Positions 35,604 to 46,560 of a stretch of DNA of 64,000 bases are shown in pieces; the first letter of the stretch is position 1, and each line of letters starts with the position of its first letter. Position numbers and translations under genes: made by a program. The DNA lies in the NCBI GenBank assembly GCA_008973525.1, contig WACJ01000391.1:1-64000 (forward strand), written 5' to 3'. The stretch comes from Stenopsyche tienmushanensis (lineage: Eukaryota > Arthropoda > Insecta > Trichoptera > Stenopsychidae). Below the pieces are notes generated by a model that was not told the origin of the DNA, searched no databases, and saw nothing but the letters and a program-made list of their open reading frames with translations.

Positions 35604-36798
35604 ATGACGCAGTTCCTTCCGCCGAACCTTCTGGCGCTCTTCGCGGCGCGGGATCCCATCCCGTACCTGCCGCCGCCGGACAAGCTACCGCACGAGAAGA
35701 AGCAGCGGGGCTACCTCGGCGTCGGGCGACTTCCTCTCGGGCTTCGAGAGGCCCGCGGACACGCCGCCGCCGACTCGCGTCGAGACGCGCGAGGAGCGCC
35801 TCGAGCGACGACGCCGCGAGCGCGCCGAGCAAGTCGCGTACGAGCTCGAGCGCGAGATCGCCGTCTGGGATCCGAACGCGGTCGTCGGCACGCAGGACGC
35901 ATTCAAGACGCTGTTCGTGGCCCGCGTCAACTATGACACGTCCGAATCGAAGCTTCGCCGCGAGTTCGAGGGTTACGGTCCGATCAAGAAGATCGTCGTC
36001 ACCCATGACAGCGTCGACGGGAAGCCGCGCGGATACGCCTTCATCGAGTACGAGCACGAGCGCGACATGCACTCGGCGTACAAGCACGCCGACGGCAAGA
36101 AGATCGACGGGCGGCGGGTGCTCGTCGACGTGGAGCGCGCGCGCACCGTCAAGGGCTGGCTGCCGCGGCGGCTCGGAGGGGGGCTCGGTGGCACGCGTCG
36201 CGGCGGCCCCGACGTCAACGTGAAGCATTCGGGCCGCGAGGACAACGAGCGAGAGAGAGAGCGCTATCGACTCGAGCGAGAGCGCGACCGTGACGCACGC
36301 GCAGATCGCCGCGGGCCCGACGAGCGGCGCCGCGAGCGCTCGCGGGAGCGCGTTCGAAGACGCTCGCGCTCCCGCGAGAAGTCGCGCGAGCGCCGTCGTC
36401 GCCGACCGTCGCGCGAACGCGAACCCGAGGAGCGCTCGGGCCGCAGACGCAGGGCCTCGCGCTCCTCCCGCGAGCGTCCGGAGCGCCCCGACAGGCCCGA
36501 CCGGCCGGAGCGCGCCGACCGACCGGAGCGCGAGCGCGACCGAGACCGCCGCAAGGAGCGCAGGAAGGAGCGCCGCGACAAGCGCGACGACGCCGACGTC
36601 AAGGAGGAGCGCGTCAAGATCAAGGAGGAACCCGTCGACGACTACCCCGACTACGCGGCTCAGTACGCCGCCCATTACGACTCCGGCAACGTCAAGTACG
36701 AAAACGAAGAGGACGAGAAGAAATTCAGGCCGGACGATTCCAACGGCCACTACGACGACAACCAAGAAGACGGCGAGTACGAGGGCGAAGACTATTAG
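35604..36798 (+). CDS. snRNP-U1-70K: U1 snRNP 70 kDa protein, single exon, one frame break
   Basis: This protein binds stem-loop I of U1 snRNA in the nucleus for 5' splice-site recognition. It starts [20 protein letters not shown], the family N-terminus. The RRM lies at about residues 100-180 with RNP2 LFVARVNY and RNP1 RGYAFIEYE, followed by the diagnostic [17 protein letters not shown] and an Arg-Asp/Arg-Glu/Arg-Ser-rich tail ending DGEYEGEDY. The first frame stops matching after GYLGVG at 35724-35726 (GGG), and the homologous [17 protein letters not shown] follows in the +1 frame, so one G appears extra. With it removed the protein is 397 aa. There is no intron. The CDS is strongly GC-rich against AT-rich flanks. 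Confidence 0.93.
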
Positions 36799-36799
36799 G

Positions 36800-37590
36800 C
36801 TGCGGTCGCGTCGCACGGCGTCAAGTTTTATCGGCGCCGCCGCCTCCCTCCTCTCGGACGCTCCGATTCAGTGCTCGTTCGTGACTAATATTAACTCTCT
36901 TAATGGAAGAACTCTTGTAAGTATGTACAGACTCCCGTACACTGATACCTCCGCGAGTTCAGGTAAAGAGTGGGTAAAATCATTTCAGTAATTTCAATTT
37001 TAATAGTTTAAGATATATAATATAGTGAACGATCAGGTAAAAAGTATCAGCCGCCGCGGCCCGCCGGGTCGGAACGGGCGACCCGAGGCGACGCAGCCCG
37101 TCGGACGGACGAGTTCCGCAAGTGAAATCTATAGAGTTTGTATATTTGATCAGTGACGGTTGCGAGGTTTGTATCGCGCCCGACGATGCACCCCGGGAGT
37201 CTTTCACTACTGTAATTCTGTACATCGACCCTCACGCGCGATCCGCGACCCCTCGGTCGGATCGCTCGCATTCGTCGATCGAAATCCACACACACACACG
37301 AGTCACGTCGGTCTGGACGCGTCTGAGGGTCGATCGTCTCAAATGAAATGTACAAATGTTGTTATTCATGCAAAGTGTGAGCTCCGTAAGTAGCGATTGT
37401 CTCGAAATATACGGACTTTTGGATACGGAGCAAAAGGAAAGGTGTATATTCTTGGAATGTTACTGAACGCTGCCAACTTTGGTAAAATGGTGTTGTAAGA
37501 ATTCATTAAAATTTAATTAACCCGCATTTTTCTTTTATATAACCTTGAATTTGTATTTCAGTACCCAGGTAAACGTTATATTTTGTGATG
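36800..37590 (+). other. U1-70K 3' region
   Basis: GC-rich non-coding sequence fading to AT-rich by 37450; a short CA repeat lies at about 37289. No gene recognised. Confidence 0.4.
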
Positions 37591-37598
37591 CTGACTGG

Positions 37599-37794
37599 TT
37601 AGAAGTGTGGTTTGAACGGATTAAAATCGAACAGTTTGTCTTGTTCTACGAATTTTTGTCTAGTGTTCAGTTTCAAATGTTCCGCATTCGTTGCCGCTTT
37701 TTTTATATCGTTTAAAATTCCGACGTGCGCTCGGATTGCGGAGAGCGAAATGCCACCTGACAGAATCTGCGACGAGTTCTTATGCATTCGCAAG
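37599..37794 (-). CDS. Hypothetical terminal exon
   Basis: A minus-strand frame of about 65 codons opens right after a possible acceptor (ACAG before 37794) and ends at a stop at 37599. It reads HKNSSQILSGGISLSAIRAH, then VGILNDIKKAATNAEHL and ends FNPFKPHF. The composition is protein-like with a helical middle, and this strand reads better than its shadow on the plus strand. I do not recognise the family and found no upstream exon. Confidence 0.35.
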
Positions 37795-38074
37795 CTGTCC
37801 GTTTATGCGATTGCCTAGAGTTAGTTTAGACATCATATAAATGCGCTTAATTTCGATAGTTCGCGACGAATGTTCAATTGAGCGTTCGATACTGTTCACT
37901 CGATAAAAAAGTCACAAGCGAAACCGAATATTTATATTTTAATCCAGGTAAATGTGTGTGAATATTTCGTTTGCGCAAGATAAAGGTTCATGACGACGTT
38001 CCGGTCGTCTCGCTCGAGTCGGACTGTCGCATCCGAATAACGCTCTTTCCCTTTGAATATTCTAGGCGATCGAG

Positions 38075-38453
38075 ATGCGGCACGCCCTGTTCGTCGCGAG
38101 GACGGTTTTCGTACAGAACAATAACGTCGAGGAAGCGTTTAGAATATTGAATAGGATATTGGGGAATGAGGGAATTTTGGATCAATATCGGAGAACCCGT
38201 TTTTACGAAAAACCTTTTCAGGTAGGTACCCGCAGGCAGGTATCTATCGCACGTCTCGTCGGACGGAGTCGGATCCGTCCGAAAAGCGACGGGAGGAGTG
38301 CGCCGAATGTTTGATTTGGTCATGTTTTGCTTTCAGACGAGACGTCGCATCAATTATGAAAAGTGTAAATCTATCTACGACGAGGACATGGATAGGAAAA
38401 TACAGTTTATTTTGAGAAAGAACCGAACCGATCCGTATCCCTGTCATAAGTAA
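38075..38453 (+). CDS. mRpS21: Mitochondrial ribosomal protein bS21m
   Basis: Two exons, 38075-38221 and 38337-38453, joined in phase 0 by a GT-AG intron, give 87 aa, normal for MRPS21. It is a small-subunit protein of the mitochondrial ribosome. Diagnostic parts are MRHALFVARTVFVQNNNVEE, RILGNEGILDQYRRTRFYEK, then after the junction RRRINYEKCKSIYDEDM and RKIQFILRKNR. A polyadenylation signal AATAAA is at 38580. The gene converges on TMEM177. Confidence 0.93.
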
Positions 38454-38883
38454 TCGCTAGAGCCCCGCCTCGCGTTCGACAATGTCGACGCGTCTCCGAC
38501 GGCGGACCTTTGTAAGACTGTTTCGACGATAAAATGTTGATAGCGCGAATCGCTAGTCATAGTGTTGTTTGAACATAATAATAAAGTAATTATCTGTAGA
38601 CGATTTCTGTTGTTATCATTGATCTCCACCGGCTAACATTTCTAATTTCACTCAGTTTTAGTTGATGAACATATTCTCGTCGATATCTATAGACACGCAT
38701 TAGTCGATTACAGGTAAAAGAGGTATTCTTTAGCTTCGAGGTCGAGGCGAGGACGGAGGCGCTAGGTTCGAGGGATCTTTTGGTTACGGAAAGTAAGAAA
38801 GTAGAATTCGTTTTGTGTATCCTATAATTTATTTAAAACCTATTAGCGTATTACATTTAATTAGAAGAACTTCAGCAATGATT

Positions 38884-40786
38884 TCATAAATCTTCCGTTT
38901 TTCTGTTGAATTCTTTTAATTTGTTTTCGAAGTATGTTTTTCTGTCTAGAATGGGTATAGTTTTTTTCCTAAAAAGATAGTTCTCATTGCCCAAATTGGA
39001 AAACTTGAATTCGTCTTCGTGGCCCGTCAGCTTTTTGAGTGCGATGTTGCGCTGCAGTATCTTATCGTAAAAGGTAATTCCGGACTTGATGGTATCGGGG
39101 CCCATTTCGCTCATTCTCTTGTCGACGTTTCTCTCGTTGTCTAGCTGAATGCTATCTTTGATTAGAAAGTAAACGCCGAGAGTGAAGGCAAACACGAGGA
39201 CATACATACAGACGCGCACGCCACGCGGTCCTTCAAACAGTTTGAAGTGCTCATTCGCCTTGTGGTTGACTACGTATGCAGTCGTTGCTGCCACACCGGA
39301 AAGAACGCATTCCTTATGGAGAGTGAAATTGTCGGCCGACAACAGCTCTCGACACATTCCGAAAATCTTCTCATCGTCGTTTAACACGAGCGACTTTGCC
39401 AATGCGATGCCTGCTTCAGACGTCCAATCTATAGGTTTGTTGTTGACCTGTAAATAATACGACGCAAAATAAAGAAAGCGTTCCATTTTAAAGCGTAAGT
39501 TTGACGGTCAGTATCCTCAAGATTGTTATATAAAGGACAGCATGTTGACGCTTTACATCTGGATCCTAGTTTACACACGATAGCAGAAATAACACAGCAA
39601 TTTTGTTATTGTGTGAAAACACAGGCGCGGATGTAAAGAGTTAAAATTTCAAATCTATGAAGTGCAATACCATGTAAATTGAAATCAATAAAGCTATTAA
39701 AAACATGACGGAACTTTAAAATAATGACAAACATTCACAACTTATGCTTGCAGACAAATTATAAGGGTTGCATCATTACATTATCTTCGAAAGAATTTAT
39801 AAAATACACATTGACTATTTTCAGTATTACATAAGATTTTATAAGAGAGGTATTATTATATAAGATTTTAATGCTACATAAAAAGAAGTTATGGTAATTA
39901 TAAGACACATTCGAGTATTATTCCTCGTTGGATCAGTGCGTTATGAATATTCTGAATAAAATCAACATGTAAAAAAATATTTAACAGGTGGAAGATGATT
40001 TATTGAATGAAGCCAATAATCAATTTATGTTTATGATGAAAAGCAATTATTTAAATTAAATAGAAAATATAATTACCAGGATATTTTCTGTGTCTACATC
40101 GTTTTCTGTTTCGTAATCGTAATTCCCTGGAAGTCCAATATTGGAACCGTATTTAGTTTTGCTAGATCCTGCAATAATGGATTGTTTACTTCATTTTAAA
40201 TCCTTTACAAACAAATGAATTTCGATAACTTGCTAAAATGTATAACATTGAAAATCAAGTTATTTGTTTTGCGTTTCAAATCCATTAATATATAAAAATA
40301 CAAAATATACTGACCGAGAGTGAAGAGCTCAAAACCGAAGACCATGAACGGCTTAGGTGAATCTCCGGTTCACATCGGAAAAATCAGTCTTATCCAGGGA
40401 TTTTAAAAACAATCCCTTGCAACTTCTCAGATACGGGTACCGGTTCCCCCGATCCTGAAAATAAATTTGAAAAGATCAAATAAAAACTGAATAATATTAA
40501 TACCAATAGGCATCGCACTAATGAATAAATGCAACGGCAATGAATTCATTGATAAAAGCGAATGTTAGCCGGCGTTTAGAGGTTATGGAGACCTGTAAAG
40601 ATGCACTCTGTCGATAAAGTAAGACTTGAGCGTCGCATTTGGAAGGAACTTGTAGCCGGCTACTACCACCGACGCGACTGCCGATACGCCGAGGGTGAAA
40701 CTGCGCCCCTCTTCCGTCAGCCACCAGCTCGCCTGCCTCCGAGCACGGTGCATATTAACTTTTGACAGTTCTGCAATTATTGCCAT
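38884..40786 (-). CDS. TMEM177: TMEM177 homologue, four exons, exon 2 with three apparent +1 insertions
   Basis: A mitochondrial inner-membrane protein; in mammals it stabilises newly made COX2 during cytochrome oxidase assembly. Exons in coding order: 40786-40593, 40454-40315, 40168-40077 and 39447-38884. The last exon has VNNKPIDWTSEAGIALAKSL, two membrane helices (about 39320-39260 and 39235-39170) and YDKILQRNIALKKLTGHE. Exon 2 matches in three successive frames: GEPVPVSEKLQG, then LFLKSLDKTDFSDVN, then SPKPFMVFGFELFTL. Removing one G from GGGGG (40446-40450), one G from GGG (40414-40416) and one C near 40367 restores one frame, total 328 aa. As written, exon 2 stops early. Consensus error or a recent pseudogene are both possible; the other exons look constrained. 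Confidence 0.85.
39500..40070. other. TMEM177 intron 3, nothing recognised
   Basis: Introns 1 and 2 are short (about 140 bases). This third intron (39448-40076) is AT-rich and holds no visible element. Confidence 0.4.
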
Positions 40787-40929
40787 ACGTAAATAGTTGT
40801 CGGAATTTGTACACTAATTTGTATAGCATTGCTCCACTAGAAATAAGCTCATTTCGTTTTGATTACGCTAAAATGGAAAATAATACGTTACCTAACGAAT
40901 CATTAATAATTAAATTCGAGATGGCGAGG

Positions 40930-41120
40930 CGGTCCCGGTGAATGCGAAGAAAAGTGCCGTAGTGATTTTCTCTAGAAAGGAAGAAACTCCCTCCCACTCA
41001 GTTAACCCTGCCCTCGAGCTTAATTCCCTGGGTGAGCGACATCAAATATCTCGAAGCAATCTTTCATTCCCGACTCACCTGGTATCCAGTGATCTAGTGC
41101 TAAATAAAAAAGTCTGGGAG
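40930..41120 (+). mobile_element. Jockey-like LINE reverse transcriptase fragment
   Basis: NAKKSAVVIFSRK and, in another frame, DIKYLEAIFHSRLTWYPVI match the C-terminal palm region (IKYLGxxFDxRLTW) of Jockey-type reverse transcriptases. It is short and frame-shifted. Confidence 0.6.
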
Positions 41121-41204
41121 CGCTGATTAATTATAATATTTCAGTACCCCTCCCTCTGTCCTCGAGCTTATTTCCTCGTTTTTTTTTTCTTAACCTCGTT
41201 TTGT

Positions 41205-41515
41205 AGACATTCGTCATATTGGCGGTCCGAAAAGCGGACCGGTTGGATACACAGACCTTGTGGTCACTCCGTCCTCTTTTAGAACTTTTCGGGGATAAAT
41301 ACGAGCTCGGGATATTCTATGATCTGTATGATTACGGAAGCCTTTTGATCGTGTCTTTGCGGATATGGATATTAAATGCACTTTTGTCGGGCGGGTTGGC
41401 ATGCTCCCGAATAGCGGGATCAATAAACAACTCGTGTCAGTGGAGGGTCTCCATGTTCCTTTGTTTTAGGTGTGAAGTGATGGATCCATGTTTCAAAAAC
41501 TCGGTCTTATTAAAA
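41205..41515 (+). repeat. Composite repeat, short copy (copy 5)
   Basis: The LINE core on the plus strand (GGTCCGAAAAGCGGACCGGT at 41223) runs to about 41345. It is followed by the minus-strand mariner segment (CCCGAATAGCGGGATCAATA at 41407), the same junction order as copies 1, 3 and 7. Confidence 0.6.
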
Positions 41516-41599
41516 ATTATATTAACAGTTTTAAAGTCATCATAGTAATATAATTAGCAGTTTTAAAGTCATATATAATGAAATAAGTATACAGTTAAA

Positions 41600-41840
41600 C
41601 TTAGTGAAATCTTCTATGATTAGAGAGTGTTATTAAAATGTCGCTAAAAGCTCTAAACAAGGACGGAGTGCCTATAAGGTCTGTGTGTTCAAGCGGTCTG
41701 CTTTTCGGACCGCTGACACGACGAATGAGCGCCTCGCGATCGGACGCCATGCCCGAATATGTCCCACAGAACAGTGGTTTGTATCCATGAACGGATCTCC
41801 TCACTGGACAATCCTAGATCGGAGAAAGTCCAAACCTGCA
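41600..41840 (-). repeat. LINE 3' segment (copy 6)
   Basis: On the minus strand it reads GMASDREALIRRVSGPKSRP, the LINE C-terminal wording seen at 15650, with upstream FHGYK-type sequence broken in frame. Confidence 0.6.
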
Positions 41841-42153
41841 CAGATGAATATTTCATAATCTTCAATACGTCATATTTAAAAAATGCTCTTAACAAATAGA
41901 ATAGCTAAAGATAAAGTAATATTGTCTCATTTAATAGCGATAAAATTGAGCGGATAAGATTAATGTATTGATAATAAAATGCGGCTCTCCGCTATTATCC
42001 GCAGAGGAAGTTGATAATGAGATATCAAATTTGTATTGTATTTAATTTTTTCTAGATAAAATAAATTGGAATGCGTAATAAAAATCGTTCATTATCGAAT
42101 ATACCATATCCAATCGCGTTTATTGAGTGGTCATCCTTGAGGACAGTGTAAAA

Positions 42154-43577
42154 ATGAAGCAATTACTATTTATTTTGTTCATTGCTACGTTTACAACAGT
42201 ACACGGTATAAAATACTATCCTAAAAAAAATGATAGATTAGCAGATTTTATGCAATTATATTGCTCTGTTTGAACAATGCACACATTGCGCAATGGAAAA
42301 TTCAAAATAATAATAAATGGAATTTATTTGAGTGGACTCTATTGTTTGGTTTCAAGGACTCAGATGCTATGTATGCTCAAAGTCATCGGCTGATATTTCT
42401 GATGTGTGCGTTACCATGAATGCGACGGGGGGCGGAGTCCCCACTGTGCCCTGTTCCGCTAGGTTCTGTACGATCAAAAGACAGGAATACGTTGTGAGTA
42501 TTTTGTGATACACAATGAATGAATTACGTGTGAAATCATCGAGCGCGTTGAATTTTAATTTCATTTTTTTCAGAGTCCGGCCGGTACGATAGCAAGTTTT
42601 TATAGGGGCTGTGAAAACAATCCTGTTCATCAAAATACAATGGTAGAAGATGAAGATTTTAAGACATATTTTCGAGCTTGTACCACGGATTTGTGCAATA
42701 TAGGTATTTATTTTTGAGCCTTTCAATAAGGACGCAGGATACAGGTCATGCCCTCAAGACGCTCGTGCAGAATGTCCATCGTGGCATGCGCTGTGTATAA
42801 TACTATCTTATTGCAACCACATGTCGTCGATATTCACATCATCCAGTTTAAACCGCAAGAAGTTGCTTGATAATAATTTTTTTTGACGGAACACCAATCG
42901 AACAGAACACTGATTTTGATAATTTTATTATTTATACACGTCGTTCAACGCTATAACTTTCCACAATGATTTGCCATGCACTATTGAATAATGCATAATA
43001 AATTAAAAACATGTTGCTTTAATAACATGGACGTTATAATACAATAAATTTAGAGCGTCCCTATTGAAAGGCTCTGTACAAATTTAATTTAAAAAATGAC
43101 ATCAAATTGTGTCATTGTTTGAAGTATTTGAAGCGTTGTTCTAAACGTTTCTCGGTATATCGAGTGTTAAAATTAATCTTGATCTTTGAATACAATAGAT
43201 AATAGATCTATAAAGCACTTGTAAATTGTTTAACGATGATTATTAGGTATAAATAAATTCGAAATGAACTCTTTTATATTAAGTATTGTTCTTCGGAGCT
43301 GGTGAATTTGTTATTTTAGTTCCATTACATTCCCATAAGTATTTTAACGTTATTTAAGCAAGACTTTTAGCGCTTATGAGCTAATAATGATTTTGTATTA
43401 TAAATTACAGGAAACGGTATTCAAAACGTTAACAATCTAGGACAAGGCGGAAGTTTGGTTCTTCACATACCGGGTCTCGGACATCCGAGCTCTGCATTCT
43501 CGATAAATCCTAATTCGATGATGTTCCTAATAACGGCAATGGCTTTAGTATTAATAAATGCACAAAATTTACTTTGA
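42154..43577 (+). CDS. Ly6/uPAR-type GPI-anchored protein 1
   Basis: Four exons, 42154-42205, 42357-42493, 42574-42703 and 43411-43577, with phases 1, 0 and 1, give 161 aa. The signal peptide is MKQLLFILFIATFTTVHG. The mature part begins LRCYVC and has eight regularly placed cysteines ending in DLCN, the Ly6 three-finger signature. A hydrophobic C-terminus (MMFLITAMALVLINA) suits GPI anchoring. Insect relatives act at cell surfaces in septate junction assembly, sleep or channel regulation; the specific role is unknown. Intron 3 carries a 359-bp MITE starting 13 bases after the exon 3 end. AATAAA is at 43627. It has an exon-by-exon copy 0.45 kb downstream. Confidence 0.88.
42716..43074. mobile_element. 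MITE of 359 bp in Ly6 gene 1 intron 3
   Basis: GAGCCTTTCAATAAGGACGC at the left and GCGTCCCTATTGAAAGGCTC at the right are inverted with one difference. The interior has no long frame. No clear target duplication was seen, so the superfamily is open. Confidence 0.75.
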
Positions 43578-44029
43578 AATCACGACTAAAATAGTATTTA
43601 TAGCATAAGATTGTAAATTATTTGTAAATAAATCTTTGCATTATTCCAATATAGTAATGAATTTTATTAATAAAAACAATTTTTACCGATTTATCATCTA
43701 AATCTGTTGATTTATATCGTCTAAATTTAATTTAAAACGTTGCCTAAATAAGAAAACATAAACCAGATAACAATCAATCGACGGAATCTGTGATGATAGA
43801 TTTTCTGCATCTCAATACGATGCGACGATTCATACAAATGAAATTATTCAAGGATTTGAATCCGTTATAACTATAAAAATGCATTAGATTATATAGATAC
43901 GTCTTTAATTGAGCGTCATCCATAAACTACAATAGATAGTAAGAAATTCTTCGATTGCCGATAAGATAAGACGTTACTCATTAGTATATACGCCATCGAC
44001 ATTGCAAGAAGACTTCTAAAACGCGCACG

Positions 44030-44716
44030 ATGAAAGTCATGATAGCCTTTATTGCGGCGTTATCTTCAGCGCAAGGTGAGAATACCCCATTTTCCACTGT
44101 CGCCAAATTGAAACACATTTGAATTTAAACGCGCTCAACAAAATTAAGGCCTCCGCTGTTACATTTGCTCGCGAGGACCGGTGAATACGACCGACCGATG
44201 CGTGATCAATCCGATGGAACTGCCGGGCGGGAGTCCTTCGGTCGAATGCGGCGCTAGATATTGTACAATAACGCGGCAAGAATACAAAGTGAGCGATTTA
44301 AATCTAAATATCATAATATATAAATACGTATTTGAAATTGTTTATATTTCTTAGAATCCGGCCGGACAAATAGCGAGCTTTTTCAGAGGCTGCGAAAACA
44401 ATCCCGTTCATCTGAATACGATCATCGACGGTGACGATTTTAAAACTTATTATAGGTCGTGCAATAAAGATTTGTGCAACGCAGGTGAGCCGAATTAACA
44501 TTCGATATGATGTTTTAACGCGTTGATATTAAATTTGATATAATCGTTTCAGGAAACGGCATTCAATTGATACAGAATGGCGGTGTCGGCGTAGGATATC
44601 TGCTGATTCCAGGCCGAGGACGCAATGTTGCATATTCTGTTCAACCGAGTTTGGTGATATTTTATATGATGATAATTTTTGCTATTATTATGAATATTAA
44701 ATCGTTTATACTATAA
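44030..44716 (+). CDS. Ly6/uPAR-type GPI-anchored protein 2
   Basis: Four exons, 44030-44075, 44149-44288, 44355-44484 and 44553-44716, with the same phases as the upstream copy, give 159 aa. The signal peptide is MKVMIAFIAALSSAQG. GLRCYICSRG opens the mature domain, FRGCENNPVHLNT is nearly identical to the first gene, KDLCNAGNGIQ closes the three-finger domain, and YMMIIFAIIMNIKSFIL forms the GPI signal. It is a tandem duplicate of the gene ending at 43577, with much shorter introns. AATAAA is at 44740. Function beyond cell-surface attachment cannot be inferred. Confidence 0.88.
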
Positions 44717-44979
44717 TTTTATATCAAATGTATTGATAAAATAAATAAATACTAATTAAATAACTTAAATACTAATGTACGCTTTAACAATTTCGGTCGG
44801 GGTGTGTGTTTAATCTTTGTTTATGTTTTTGACAATAGCTTTCAATCTCCTGTTTCACCGTAGATATATTTAGTTCCCTGTGTATGATATCGTTTGTCAT
44901 TTATCATGGAGCATTGCCTATAGTACGCAGCACTTTGGACTAATATTTTAAATATTTTAAAATGCTACGATTGTGTATG

Positions 44980-46560
44980 GTTTTGTATTTTGTTTTGAGT
45001 CCCACCACGTACCACTGTGCCCACACTGTGAACACCTACAATAAAAAATGTAAACATCAGGCGTAGAAGTCAATGAATACGGGGGTGTTGCTGAGAACGT
45101 CCTCCTGCTCCTGCGTGACTGCTGCAAGTATTTGCAGGGAATAAGAGGGTTTGGACAACTCACTGCCAGTCCTATTATTTAGTCCAGATGCCAGATAGTT
45201 GACTATAAGATTCTACATTTAACTCCGGCTATGACTCTATAGAATCCTCCTTCAGCATATTTGGATATCAAAACTTTTTGAATGAGCCGTATGCGCAGCG
45301 ACCAACCACTTGATATGCATGTTCAACGGGTCCTGAAGCGGAACCTCTGGCACAATTTGGGTGAATTTCCCAATTGGCTTCAATCCGTATATGCGCAAGG
45401 ACACTCTGAGAAACTTTTTTTTCTAATCTTCACACCCACGGTATTCCACGGATGGGCTCTTACAAGACAAGACACCCTTCGTGGGTAGTGTAGGATAATA
45501 CCCACTAAACTCCTCCCTTGTCCTTCTCTGTCCCCCTGGTATTGTTTTCCACATTGCTTCAGGAGGACAGGTAGTCTGGCCTTAGGCAATTGGCCCTATT
45601 CTATTATTGGAGGGGCGCTCTGCGCCTCTCTCTTTCACTGCCCTCTTTGGCGCTCGGGATCTCTTCTACGTATTCGCGCCAAAGGTCACAGTTCTTCTTG
45701 TTTTCCATCATGCTGTGGACCATGTTGTCGACGTTGAGCTCGGCTACCCCGAGTGCTTGTTTCAGCAGTTTTCTCTGGGGTGCCCAAGCCTTACAGCCAA
45801 TGATGGTGTGCTCTGTGTCGTCGACCTCCGCTTGGCAGTGATAGCACGCTGCGGATAGTTCTTTGCCAATCCGCTTCAAGTACGCACCAGAGCATCCACG
45901 CCCAGTGAGCACCTGAGTCAAGTGGTAGGTTGTTTCACCGTGTTCCCGGGCCCTCCACCGACTTATGACCGGGATAAATCGATGGGTCCATCTTTCCTTG
46001 CTGGATTGATCCCATCTCCATTGCCAGGCTTCCCTCAGTTTCTGTTCATGTTCGTTGCGATTTTTAGGATCTTCGTAGTCCAAGGTCCTCTTCATTGCCT
46101 GAAGGGCAAGCGGAGGATTCCAGCGATCACGACCTTCACCGCTTCTTCAGATACAATTCTGTATGCTGCGGTGACTCGGAGCGCTCCCTGCCGTTGGACC
46201 CTGGCCAGCTTCCTTCTGTAGCTTTCAAATCGAGTGAATTACCTCGTTTATGGTATGTCTTCTGCACGGCTTTGGCCCTCCAATATTGGGCATGAGCCGT
46301 CCTAGTTCACTGGCCACCTTTAATATGTTTTCTGAAGATCAGCTTGTTGTCCAAGAGGATCCCGAGGTATCTCAGTGATTTGCTGTATTCAACTTCGTGA
46401 CCGTTCACAACAAGCCTCTTGACCCTCGGTCTTCTTCTTGTACTGCAGATCATTGCCTCCGTTTTTTCTGCTGCCAGCTGCAGGCGATTTTCCCACATTC
46501 ATGCGTTGATTCTGACGAGGGCTTCGTTGCCTCCATTTCCCATGGATGTTGAGCTGTCAC
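44980..46560 (-). mobile_element. R1-like non-LTR retrotransposon, 5'-truncated
   Basis: On the minus strand, 46498-46307 encodes LAAEKTEAMICSTRRRPRVK and SLRYLGILLDNKLIFRKHI (reverse transcriptase). After a gap, 46095-45604 encodes the C-terminal domain: WDQSSKERWTHRFIPVISRW, HLTQVLTGRGCSGAYLKRIG, then the CYHCQ-x-DDTEHTIIGC zinc knuckle. The 3' untranslated part extends left to roughly 44980. The two pieces are out of frame with each other, so the copy is dead. Confidence 0.8.

Noticed and set aside
36264..36623. Arg/Ser-rich minus-strand frame
   Set aside because: Reverse reading of the U1-70K Arg-rich tail; Arg codons in reverse give Ser/Arg, so the resemblance to an SR protein is an artefact.
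35584..36816. 410-codon minus-strand frame
   Set aside because: It is a GC-driven shadow of the U1-70K coding sequence; its Ala/Leu/Val-rich product has no domain and the plus strand matches a known protein throughout.
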